DNA of 64,000 nucleotides from contig OX460916.1 of assembly GCA_949788275.1 (NCBI GenBank), positions 3,278,925 through 3,342,924 of the forward strand, in the 5' to 3' direction. The notes under the pieces were generated by a model. It did no database searches, had not been told where the DNA came from, and was given only the letters and a program-made list of their open reading frames with translations. Source of the DNA: Weeksellaceae bacterium. GTDB lineage: Bacteria; Bacteroidota; Bacteroidia; Flavobacteriales; Weeksellaceae. The position numbers were made by a program, and so were the translations under genes. This document shows positions 8,829-17,058 of the stretch, one piece after another; the first letter of the stretch is position 1; every line of letters begins with the position of its first letter.

Positions 8829-11405
8829 TCACATTTTTAATGAAACGTTCACCATCAGATACCCTAAATTATTCTTTGTAGTTGTCTGTCTCAATGTATT
8901 GCCATCTGTCTGCGTATTTACATAGTTATACCGATTAAGATCAAACAATGTTAGTAAAGATCGGCCAGAAAGCGTGAAAGCCAAGTTCTCTCTCACATCA
9001 TATTTTAACGATAAATGCAGATCGGGTACATTAAACCGCTGGGCATATACATTGTACAACTGGTACACAAATTCCATTTGCCAATCTATTTTCTGATCAT
9101 GACCGCGCAGCGTCCATGTATTTGTAAACACCTTCTGGTGGTTGACTTCGTTACCATCCATTTTAAAAAAGGAATTATCCCATTCAATTCGGCTTTCAAT
9201 ATCCTTAAAGAACCATTCCCTTGGTTTAAAATTAACATTCAAACTAGGTACCCACCGATTTACTGCGTTCATCACCTCAATCTGATCAATTAAACTCGCA
9301 TACCGATGAGTGGTATATTTTAAATTAATAGCCCCCCTTAAATAATGATAAGCACTCCCAAGATATACACCTTTAGAATACACTAAATCCGCCGTATGAA
9401 AATCGTTTTTATCAAACAGTTGGTTCGAATAATAAAATGTGGTTGTTTGAATTGAATCCAATACATGCTGCATTGCGTTGAGTTCACGTTTAAAACCATA
9501 ACTTAATTTCAAATACTGATTTTTAGGCACATTGTTATATTCCCAAGTCAAACTCGTTTGATTGGTGGTTGCAAATTCTCCTAGATCTAGAAAAGAGCTA
9601 TGGGTCTGTAGATTATAACTGGCCATGACATGATTATACATTGATCTTAATTCGTGAAAACGAAAGTCTCTATTGTATCGTAGACTAAGCTCATTTTGGG
9701 GTTCAAAATAGTATGTTAACCGATTGGTCGTTTTAAAAAATCTTTTATGCGGTATACGTTCGGTTAAGAACAATGAAGGACTTGCCAATAACCGGTACTC
9801 TATTTTTCTTTTCGTGCCATTGAAGCGCAACGGCAATTCAAGTAATCCAACCGATCTTTTTAAAAGCTGATTCGATGTTGTTGTATTTATTAAATCCAAA
9901 TTGGCTTTTTCATTTGTATATGTATACCGTATACCTGAATTAAAGACCGATTTTTTAATGAGCCATTGATGATTCCCATAGACCGAAAGATAACCTTTCG
10001 TAAAATCTTCGGTTAAAAAAAGAGGGGGTAAATGATAATTGACTAGTTCCGTTTCAATTTTCTTTTCGCCATTTTCATAATATGCATTCACCTTTAAATC
10101 GAGCATCGATTTTTTATTCAGCGAACGTGTCCATGATAAGCTGTTCAATAGGGCGGTGTTTTGTGGTTTTTGTTGTGTGTTTTCAACAAAAGACTGCTGT
10201 TGTGGTGTATAAACAGTATCGCTAATCGCTTGCCTAAATCGGTGTTGAACGGTTAAAACACTTAGAACATTCTTTAACGCGGTATGGGTAGAGATCATTT
10301 GGTCGTAATTAAAGGTCGTTGATAGAAAGTGTCCTCTTTCAGAATTTTGCCGACTTCCATTTCGCAATAAATCTTCTCCAACAGAGGTGTTTGTTGTTAT
10401 CGCTCTCTTTAAATCCATATACCCTTGGTTAGTTACTAAACCCAATTTGCTTTTACGGTCTTCCCACCGTAAGGTGAGGCTATTATGATTTACAAAATTC
10501 TTACTCACTTGATAATCTTCCATAAAAAAGGGATTAAGTGTGGTATTCATCCAACTGGATGCATAATCTGAAACAGATGAGGAGACATCGCGTTGACTTA
10601 GTTCTTTGTGGCCAACATTATTTGCATTGGTGGTTATAAAGGCATTGAGTATATCAGAAAAAAAGAAGCCCTTCGCATTGACATTATACGCATTCTTTAT
10701 TCCATAACTTCCGTCAATTTGTGTTTTAAACACCCCTTTAAATTTAGATTTTGTTTTAATATTAATCACCGTTTCATCTTGCTTATTCAAGTCCAAGGTA
10801 AACCGATCCTTGTAATTCGAAACAATTTGAAGAGTATCCATTAACTCATAATTCAAATTATCCAAGGCTACTTTATTTTGATTCACAAAAACTTCTTTTC
10901 GATTTATTAAAATTTTATTAATCTGTTTCCCTAGAAATGTAATTGCTCCATCTTTACTAACTAATACCCCATCGGTTTTATTTAGAATATCTCTCAGGGT
11001 AGCATTTTTACTTAAATTCATATCTTCTAAATCTAAATTCAGTACATCGCCAGCTGCCCGCGCAACAATGACCACTTCTTTTAAATCGATATTTTTTTCT
11101 AAAGCTATGGTAAGTGCTTTTGATGTTTCTACATTGGTTTTAAGCGTTATTTCCACATACCCAAAAGCGGTTATATTGATGGTGACTTGTTTCAAATCAC
11201 TAGGAATCTTCAAATTAAATTCACCATGCGTATTGCTTTGGGTGTGGGCAATGTTTTTTTCATTGCTATCGCTAATCGTTATATTCGCAAAAGCAATGGG
11301 TTGTTCATCATCTAGGTTTACAATGCTCCCTGAAATCGTATGCTCTTGAGCCGAAATTGTGAGGAAGCAACATAAGAAAAAAAGCCATAGTGTTTTTTGC
11401 ATCAT
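8829..11405 (-). CDS. Outer-membrane beta-barrel protein with carboxypeptidase-like and TonB-plug domains (cluster 1)
   Basis: 858 residues. A signal peptide (about 1-19, ending ISAQ) is followed by a carboxypeptidase-regulatory-like beta-sandwich (about 20-110; TISGSIVNLDDEQPIAFANI), a plug-like domain (from LKEVVIVA; TLRDILNKTDGVLVSKDGAITFLG) and a long region of alternating strands ending in a barrel-type C-terminus (NLGYLMVNVSLKM). It belongs to the Bacteroidota outer-membrane barrel group related to TonB-dependent receptors; a substrate cannot be told from the sequence. It lies 9 bp after the HTTM gene and is the last gene of cluster 1. The gene at 38453 is a homologous barrel in cluster 2. 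Confidence 0.85.
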   Translation of the reverse strand: MMQKTLWLFFLCCFLTISAQEHTISGSIVNLDDEQPIAFANITISDSNEKNIAHTQSNTHGEFNLKIPSDLKQVTINITAFGYVEITLKTNVETSKALTIALEKNIDLKEVVIVARAAGDVLNLDLEDMNLSKNATLRDILNKTDGVLVSKDGAITFLGKQINKILINRKEVFVNQNKVALDNLNYELMDTLQIVSNYKDRFTLDLNKQDETVINIKTKSKFKGVFKTQIDGSYGIKNAYNVNAKGFFFSDILNAFITTNANNVGHKELSQRDVSSSVSDYASSWMNTTLNPFFMEDYQVSKNFVNHNSLTLRWEDRKSKLGLVTNQGYMDLKRAITTNTSVGEDLLRNGSRQNSERGHFLSTTFNYDQMISTHTALKNVLSVLTVQHRFRQAISDTVYTPQQQSFVENTQQKPQNTALLNSLSWTRSLNKKSMLDLKVNAYYENGEKKIETELVNYHLPPLFLTEDFTKGYLSVYGNHQWLIKKSVFNSGIRYTYTNEKANLDLINTTTSNQLLKRSVGLLELPLRFNGTKRKIEYRLLASPSLFLTERIPHKRFFKTTNRLTYYFEPQNELSLRYNRDFRFHELRSMYNHVMASYNLQTHSSFLDLGEFATTNQTSLTWEYNNVPKNQYLKLSYGFKRELNAMQHVLDSIQTTTFYYSNQLFDKNDFHTADLVYSKGVYLGSAYHYLRGAINLKYTTHRYASLIDQIEVMNAVNRWVPSLNVNFKPREWFFKDIESRIEWDNSFFKMDGNEVNHQKVFTNTWTLRGHDQKIDWQMEFVYQLYNVYAQRFNVPDLHLSLKYDVRENLAFTLSGRSLLTLFDLNRYNYVNTQTDGNTLRQTTTKNNLGYLMVNVSLKM

Positions 11406-11414
11406 AATCGTTTT

Positions 11415-12299
11415 TTATACTGTTGTATCATGTGATTTTAGTGAACCGAAGGAAGCAATGTTCCAAACAATCATTATGGCAGAAAAAGCATATAAATTCA
11501 TCATCCATCCAATCCCCAAGTGCATCGAGATGATAGCAATCAGCATCCATTTTCGAGTCGTTTTAAGATACATAAACAGGGGATAGGTTATTTCGACAAA
11601 AAGTGTCATAAGCCCAGCGGTGATATAGAGTATCGGTGGATAATAAGAAGAATAATTGTCCACTGAAGTAATTGCATTCCATACCGAATTGCCATTCCAC
11701 CAGCCTGCATCCAAAGCTTTTGCAATACCAGAAAAGAAATATGCAATGGTTAAATGAATCTGTAGAAGCCTTTGGTAGTTGAAAATAGTCTGCTTAGTTC
11801 GCTTTTTAAAAATAGGGTGATCAATAGCATAATATTTACCTACAGGGAAAACCACACAATAAAAAAGGGACATCGTCATAAAATAATCATACCCATAATT
11901 AAAGTGTGAAAAACTTCTATAAATAAGGAGTTGTAACAGCAAGGCTAAAATTGCCGTATAGCGTGTTAGAAATCCAATCAGCAAAAAGATAAGCGCCGTA
12001 ATGTATAACAGAACACTCAATGTATAAAACTCGTTTATATATCCATTTTGTTTTAAAAATTGATTAAAAGGATGTAAATACATAAAATAGTCCGACTGCA
12101 TATACATTAATTCTTGTGGTATTAATGTGTTGGATGCACTAAAGAAAAAGGTGAAATCCTGTTGAAAAGAAGCTAGTTCTACCAGAGCAATGAGGGCGAT
12201 GCTGATTCTAAAAAAGAATATAAAATACTTTTCCGCATACGGTTTTGTGAAAAAACTAGCGAGCCTTTGGTAAGGTATACAGATGATCTTCCAATACAT
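11415..12299 (-). CDS. HTTM-domain membrane protein (SdpB / gamma-carboxylase-like fold)
   Basis: 294 residues with about six hydrophobic segments. The pattern (RISIALIALVELASF, then an ARYTAILALLLQLLIYRS-like stretch, then YFFSGIAKALDAGWWNG) fits the HTTM family, the membrane core shared by vitamin K-dependent gamma-carboxylase and SdpB. The lumenal domain of true carboxylases is missing. Its start overlaps the upstream gene by 44 bp, which implies translational coupling. In Bacillus, SdpB works with SdpA to mature a disulfide peptide; a similar role with the peptide at 15371 is inference. Carboxylase activity cannot be claimed from the sequence. Confidence 0.75.
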   Translation of the reverse strand: MYWKIICIPYQRLASFFTKPYAEKYFIFFFRISIALIALVELASFQQDFTFFFSASNTLIPQELMYMQSDYFMYLHPFNQFLKQNGYINEFYTLSVLLYITALIFLLIGFLTRYTAILALLLQLLIYRSFSHFNYGYDYFMTMSLFYCVVFPVGKYYAIDHPIFKKRTKQTIFNYQRLLQIHLTIAYFFSGIAKALDAGWWNGNSVWNAITSVDNYSSYYPPILYITAGLMTLFVEITYPLFMYLKTTRKWMLIAIISMHLGIGWMMNLYAFSAIMIVWNIASFGSLKSHDTTV

Positions 12300-12876
12300 A
12301 TAACCTTGGTTTTAAGGTTTTAAAATCTTTATCTTTTACACGAATAGAAGTTATACTAAATACTTCTACTCGGTACGATGTACATTCAGGCAGTCGTTCT
12401 GCTTTCATTTGACCAAGCCATTTCAATGATTTATCCATGTATTTTTTTCTAAAATCTGTCACTTCAGAGATCGAATCTTCTCTTATAAATAGTTCCGTTT
12501 CTACATGATAATTAATCAAAAAGGAGGCATAGCCATCCAAGCGTGAAATGCCATTCCACGAATTTAAATCGAGGTATCGATCAGATTCAATAACCCTATT
12601 TTCAGCATTATAAAGCGTAATTCTAAAATATTTATTACTCGATGCTCGGATACCATAAAAACCATAGCCTGTATTAATTCCTGATAAAATATAATACCAT
12701 TTAGTTTGTTTTTTTTGTTGTAAAAATCGAGGAATATTGGGTTTTTCCTTATAATGATACATCCAATAGCCATCAAAAGTTGTATACACAGCTTGGAAAA
12801 AAATGAGACCCAAATGGCATACAAAAAAAAGAATGATGAAAACATGTTTTATATAACTCATAGGATGCATGATCAT
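12256..12876 (-). CDS. Single-TM companion of the HTTM protein, function unknown
   Basis: 206 residues: one N-terminal hydrophobic segment (about 8-30) and a soluble part likely to face the periplasm. The stretch GINTGYGFYGIRASSNKYF and the following strand-rich region resemble the small partner proteins found beside HTTM genes. The arrangement, a small one-TM protein coupled to an HTTM protein, parallels SdpA-SdpB, but I do not see a convincing SdpA sequence signature. It begins 6 bp after the stop of the GLPGLI gene at 12883. Confidence 0.7.
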   Translation of the reverse strand: MIMHPMSYIKHVFIILFFVCHLGLIFFQAVYTTFDGYWMYHYKEKPNIPRFLQQKKQTKWYYILSGINTGYGFYGIRASSNKYFRITLYNAENRVIESDRYLDLNSWNGISRLDGYASFLINYHVETELFIREDSISEVTDFRKKYMDKSLKWLGQMKAERLPECTSYRVEVFSITSIRVKDKDFKTLKPRLYVLEDHLYTLPKAR

Positions 12877-12882
12877 TGTATA

Positions 12883-13662
12883 TTATTTCCGATAGGGTTT
12901 TCCATGGGCGTGTTTATAGGAATAATGATAAAAACCTCCTTTTTTAATCATAACCAAGGGCTCACGGTCATAACGGGTTTTCTTTTTCTTTTCGTCCAAA
13001 AATCGATTGACTTTTTCGTTATAGAGTTTTTCAAATCCTTCTATATCATCAGTGTATTCTGTCTTGTACGCCTGGGTTGTTCTTGAATAAGATTCCGCAA
13101 AGAGCACTAAACCAGGTAGGCCTTGGTAAATCGAAGGGCCGTTTGAAACCGGTAGCTCTTTGGTATACCAAACCGTTAGCATGGGGAAATTTTTGGCCTC
13201 CGCTTTTAAACAAATCAATCCATTAATATTCTTGGTTTCATTGGTTAAATCCCATTGTATGTCTCCTACTTTTCCTTCTGAAAAGTAAATTTGATTCATA
13301 AACCATTCGTGCTTATAGGTAATCTGATCAGGTGTTTTAACGGTCGATAGAATGGTATCAATCAATGCCGCTCGTGTTCTAGGATTTTCCCAACCAATGG
13401 GTCTAATTTGTACAGTGGAATCCAATACAAAAACGGATGATCGGTCTTTTAAATTGATATATAGGCTAAAATAATCCGTGATGCCCTCCATAAAAGAATA
13501 GATAGATGCTTCTGTGGCGGTACTTCGGATATCATCATCGGTCATCTGATATTGGCTAACAGGTGATTCTGTATAGCTCACTTTAAGTATTTTAGGTGAT
13601 TGGGCCATTCCAAGAAATAGACCGGATAAGAAAGAGGTTAATAGTAATCTTTTTAGGTGCAT
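12883..13662 (-). CDS. GLPGLI-family secreted protein, tandem copy 1
   Basis: 259 residues with a signal peptide (about 1-20, ending GMAQ). It carries the family core WYTKELPVSNGPSIYQGLPG followed by LV. GLPGLI proteins are known only from Bacteroidota and have no established function. It is nearly identical to its neighbours over residues 60-230 but diverges at residues 30-58. The gene and its spacer repeat with a period of exactly 820 bp (next copies at 13703 and 14523). Confidence 0.9.
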   Translation of the reverse strand: MHLKRLLLTSFLSGLFLGMAQSPKILKVSYTESPVSQYQMTDDDIRSTATEASIYSFMEGITDYFSLYINLKDRSSVFVLDSTVQIRPIGWENPRTRAALIDTILSTVKTPDQITYKHEWFMNQIYFSEGKVGDIQWDLTNETKNINGLICLKAEAKNFPMLTVWYTKELPVSNGPSIYQGLPGLVLFAESYSRTTQAYKTEYTDDIEGFEKLYNEKVNRFLDEKKKKTRYDREPLVMIKKGGFYHYSYKHAHGKPYRK

Positions 13663-13702
13663 GAGGTTTCAATTTATTAATTCATCATTTGACAGTTGAG
13701 TA

Positions 13703-14482
13703 TTATTTCCGGTAGGGTTTTCCATGAAAGTGTTTATAGGAACTAAGAAATAAATCCCCTTTTTTAAGCATAACCAAGGGCTCGCGGTCATAACGGGTTT
13801 TCTGTTTTTTCTCTTCCATAAAACGGTTGACCTTTTCGTTATAGAGCTTTTCAAATCCTTCTACATCATCGGTGTATTCTGTCTTGTACACCTGGGTTGT
13901 TCTTGAATAAGATTCAGCAAAGACAACCAGTCCAGGAAGGCCTTGGTAAATCGAAGGGCCGTTTGAAACCGGTAGCTCCTTGGTATACCATACCGTTAGC
14001 ATGGGGAAATTCTTGGCCTCTGCTTTAAAACATTCCAGTCCATTAATATTCTTGGTTTCATTGGTTAATTCCCATTCTATATCCCCAACTTTTCCTTCAG
14101 AAAATATAGTCTGCTCCATTATCCATTCATGTTTATACGTCTTATTTTCAGGTGTTTTAACCGTGGAAATAATGGTATCGAGTAAAGCAGCACGAGTTCG
14201 AGGACTTTCCCAGCCAATGGGTCTAATCTGTCTTGTTGAGTCCAATACAAAAACGGATGATCGGTCTTTTAAATTGATATATAGGCTAAAATAATCCGTG
14301 ATGCCCCGCACAAAGGTTTCAAAAGACGCTTTCGTTGGCGTACTCTGAATGAGTTCACTACTCCTTCGGTGTTGACTAAAGGGATATTCCGTATAGCTCA
14401 CTTTGAGTATTTTCGGTGATTGGGACATTCCAAGAGACAGACCGCATAAGAAAACGGTTAATAGTAATTTTTTTAGGTGCAT
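13703..14482 (-). CDS. GLPGLI-family secreted protein, tandem copy 2
   Basis: 259 residues, the same length as copy 1, with signal peptide MHLKKLLLTVFLCGLSLGMSQ. The spacer before the next gene is also duplicated (the TTTCAATTTATTAATTCATC stretch). The segment at residues 30-58 (YPFSQHRRSSELIQSTPTKA) is unlike that of copy 1, whereas the GLPGLV core is unchanged. This points to recent duplication with focused divergence. Probably cotranscribed with copies 1 and 3. Confidence 0.9.
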   Translation of the reverse strand: MHLKKLLLTVFLCGLSLGMSQSPKILKVSYTEYPFSQHRRSSELIQSTPTKASFETFVRGITDYFSLYINLKDRSSVFVLDSTRQIRPIGWESPRTRAALLDTIISTVKTPENKTYKHEWIMEQTIFSEGKVGDIEWELTNETKNINGLECFKAEAKNFPMLTVWYTKELPVSNGPSIYQGLPGLVVFAESYSRTTQVYKTEYTDDVEGFEKLYNEKVNRFMEEKKQKTRYDREPLVMLKKGDLFLSSYKHFHGKPYRK

Positions 14483-14522
14483 GACGTTTCAATTTATTAA
14501 TTCATCATCTGACGGTTTAATA

Positions 14523-15305
14523 TTATTTCCGAAAGGGTTTTCCTTGAAAGTATTTATATTCACTTAGAAATAGATCTCCTTTTTTAAGCATAACCAAGGG
14601 CTCATGGTCATAACGGGTTTTCTGTTTCTTCTCTTCCATAAAAAGGTTGACCTTTTCGTTATAGAGCTTTTTAAATCCTTCTACATCATCGGTGTATTCG
14701 ATCTTATAGGCTTCAGTTGTATTGGTATAAGATTCGGATAACATGACTAAACCAGGTAGGCCTTGGTAAATCGAAGGGCCGTTTGAAACCGGTAGCTCCT
14801 TGGTATACCATACCGTTAGCATGGGGAAATTCTTAGCCTCCGCTTTAAAACATTCCAGTCCATTAATTTTCTTAGTTTCATTGGTTAAATCCCATTGTAT
14901 ATCACCTACTTTTCCTTCAGAAAATATAGTCTGCTCCATCACCCATTCATGTTTATACGTCTTATTTTCAGGTGTTTTCACCGTAGAAATAATGGTGTCC
15001 AATAAGGCGGCCCGTATATTATCCCAACCGATTGGTTTTATTTGACGTGTAGAATCCAATACAAAAACGGACGATCGATTTTCTAAATTGATGTATAAAC
15101 TGTAATAATCCTTAATACTTAGCCTAAATTCATTTCGTGATGCTTTTGTTGGAGAGCTCTTTAAATCATTTTCTGTCATTTGATATTGACTAACTGGCGA
15201 ATTAAGGTAGTTGATCTTTAAAATTTTGGGTGATTGGGAAAAACCGATCAAAGTAAACCCAAACAGTAGCAACAATGTTTTATGGATTTTGTTTAGATTA
15301 ATCAT
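14523..15305 (-). CDS. GLPGLI-family secreted protein, tandem copy 3
   Basis: 260 residues with a signal peptide (MINLNKIHKTLLLLFGFTLI, ending GFSQ). The N-terminal third matches the copy at 15893 much better than copies 1 and 2, while the C-terminal third (EEKKQKTRYDHEPLVMLKKG) matches all of them. It is the first GLPGLI gene after the small peptide gene and is separated from it by the terminator at 15317-15365. Confidence 0.9.
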   Translation of the reverse strand: MINLNKIHKTLLLLFGFTLIGFSQSPKILKINYLNSPVSQYQMTENDLKSSPTKASRNEFRLSIKDYYSLYINLENRSSVFVLDSTRQIKPIGWDNIRAALLDTIISTVKTPENKTYKHEWVMEQTIFSEGKVGDIQWDLTNETKKINGLECFKAEAKNFPMLTVWYTKELPVSNGPSIYQGLPGLVMLSESYTNTTEAYKIEYTDDVEGFKKLYNEKVNLFMEEKKQKTRYDHEPLVMLKKGDLFLSEYKYFQGKPFRK

Positions 15306-15316
15306 AATTTGGAGTT

Positions 15317-15365
15317 TAAAATAAAACCTCCCAAGATGGTTCAGTGAAAATCCGTTTGGGAGGTT
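15317..15365 (-). terminator. Intrinsic terminator between the peptide gene and the GLPGLI genes
   Basis: On the minus strand AACCTCCCAA (15365-15356) pairs exactly with TTGGGAGGTT (15334-15325) across a 21-nt loop, followed by TTTTATTTT. It lies 6 bp after the peptide stop, so most transcripts could end after the peptide and only readthrough would express the downstream GLPGLI genes. Peptides 33130 and 35069 have terminators in the same position. Confidence 0.75.
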
Positions 15366-15370
15366 AGGTT

Positions 15371-15601
15371 TTAATAATCATCTAAAGATTTTCCTTCTGA
15401 ATTTATATCTAAATCCTTCCATACTTTAGTACATTTATAATTTCCTTCAGAAAGTTCATATGTTGTACTACAACTTCCTTTTTCAACTTCATCAGACGTT
15501 ACGTCTAAGCTGTTCATCGCATCATTTTTTTGAGGTGAAGCAAATGAGAATGCTACAAGTGCTGCACCGATTAATCCTGTAGAAAAAATTAATTTTTTCA
15601 T
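15371..15601 (-). CDS. Small secreted two-cysteine peptide (cluster 1)
   Basis: 76 residues from the ATG at 15601, chosen because it starts the signal peptide MKKLIFSTGLIGAALVAFSF; an upstream in-frame ATG at 15640 would add 13 residues before it. The exported part is about 50 residues, acidic, with Cys44 and Cys57 (C-x12-C) able to form one disulfide. I do not recognise the family. Its place at the head of the GLPGLI-HTTM-barrel gene set makes it a candidate precursor or cargo of that set. Confidence 0.75.
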   Translation of the reverse strand: MKKLIFSTGLIGAALVAFSFASPQKNDAMNSLDVTSDEVEKGSCSTTYELSEGNYKCTKVWKDLDINSEGKSLDDY

Positions 15602-15892
15602 GGTGTAAAATTTTAAATTATACATTAGTTTTATATTCACTGTAATAAAAATAAATTAAAAATGGTTAACAATCAAGTTTTAATTAATATTCAATAAGTT
15701 GGTTTTTTTACCGTTGTTTGAATTGGTTTTATTATTCTATTGTAAATAATTCTTTTTATAGATTTTATAAAGGTTTTCGAAGATTTATTTTAGTGAAATT
15801 AACTTGATCTTGATAGCTTTCAACCGACTTTTTTTCTATGGCTAATTTTTAATAGAAAGAAGTGTTCTTTTCAGATTCCAAATACATAACGA
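15602..15892. other. AT-rich leader upstream of the cluster 1 peptide
   Basis: 291 bp with no gene. About 15770-15830 resembles 16815-16890 (both hold AGG-TTTTCGAAGATTTATTT-like text followed by CAACCGA), so the leader of the peptide gene and that of the next upstream GLPGLI gene share an origin. No consensus promoter stands out. Confidence 0.5.
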
Positions 15893-16675
15893 TTATTTCC
15901 GGTAGGGTTTTCCATGAAAGTATTTATACGAACTAAGAAATAGATCTCCTTTTTTAAGCATAACCAAGGGTTCACGGTCATAACGGGTTTTCTGTTTCTT
16001 CTCTTCCAGAAAAAGGTTGACCTTTTCCTGATAGAGCTTTTCAAATCCTTCTATATCATCAGTGTATTCTATCTTGTAGGCTTCAGTTGTACTAGTATAA
16101 GATTCGGATAACATGACTAAACCAGGCAGGCCTTGGTAAATCGAAGGGCCGTTTGAAACCGGTAGCTCTTTGGTATACCATACCGTTAGCATGGGGAAAT
16201 TCTTAGCCTCCGCTTTAAAACAATTCAGTCCATTAATTTTCTTAGTTTCATTGGTTAAATCCCATTGTATATCCCTTACTTCTCCTTCAGAAAATATAGT
16301 CTGCTCCATCACCCATTCATGTTTATACGTCTTATTATCAGGTGTTTTCACCGTGGAAATAATAGTATCCAATAAGGCGGCCCGTATATTATCCCACCCG
16401 ATCGGTTTTATTTGACGTGTAGAATCCAACACAAAAACGGACGATCGATTTTCTAAATTGATGTATAAACTGTAATAATCCTTAATGCTTTGCCTAAATT
16501 CATTTCGTGATGCTTTTGTTGGAGAACTCTTTAAATCATTTTCTGTCATTCGATATTGACTAACTGGCGAATTAAGGTAGTTGATCTTTAAAATTTTGGG
16601 TGATTGGGCAAAACCTGTAAAAATTAAGATGAGGTAAAGAAGAAGTGCTTTCGATAATTTCTCAAATTCAATCAT
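15893..16675 (-). CDS. GLPGLI-family secreted protein, copy 4
   Basis: 260 residues from the ATG at 16675, chosen by alignment with copy 3 (signal peptide MIEFEKLSKALLLYLILIF, ending GFAQ); an open frame continues upstream to 16753 but adds an unrelated hydrophobic stretch. Very close to copy 3 over its full length. It lies upstream of the peptide gene with a 291-bp gap, so it may be a separate transcription unit. Confidence 0.88.
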   Translation of the reverse strand: MIEFEKLSKALLLYLILIFTGFAQSPKILKINYLNSPVSQYRMTENDLKSSPTKASRNEFRQSIKDYYSLYINLENRSSVFVLDSTRQIKPIGWDNIRAALLDTIISTVKTPDNKTYKHEWVMEQTIFSEGEVRDIQWDLTNETKKINGLNCFKAEAKNFPMLTVWYTKELPVSNGPSIYQGLPGLVMLSESYTSTTEAYKIEYTDDIEGFEKLYQEKVNLFLEEKKQKTRYDREPLVMLKKGDLFLSSYKYFHGKPYRK

Positions 16676-17058
16676 AATGTAAAATATTATTATTCTCAGA
16701 TGAAAATAAAATAAAAATCCAAAACAAGAAAATATGAACAAATTATATATCAATATCTTATGACTGAATTACCTTGTTTTAAATGATTGTTTTATACTAT
16801 TGTCAACCATTATCATGGTAGGGTTTTTACAGGCTTTTGAAGATTTATTTCGAAAAAAAATAGCCTTAATCCTAGAGTATACAACCGAATTAAAATTTTA
16901 AGAGGAATCCTTGCCGACTTCAAAATGAGTGCAAAGACAATGCAAAGCATAATAAATTAATCGTTACTCTTTTGAATAACGAAGAGAATAGTATAAAAGC
17001 GGTCAACTTAGTTGAGGGATTTAGATTGATCTAAAATACAACGACTAATTACTAACCA
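16676..17058. other. Intergenic region upstream of GLPGLI copy 4
   Basis: 383 bp, AT-rich, no gene. It holds the leader-like stretch 16815-16890, related to 15770-15830, and a short CTAATTACTAACCACTAACTTAC run at 17043-17065 like the simple repeats elsewhere. No clear terminator for the gene at 17059 is visible. Confidence 0.4.
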
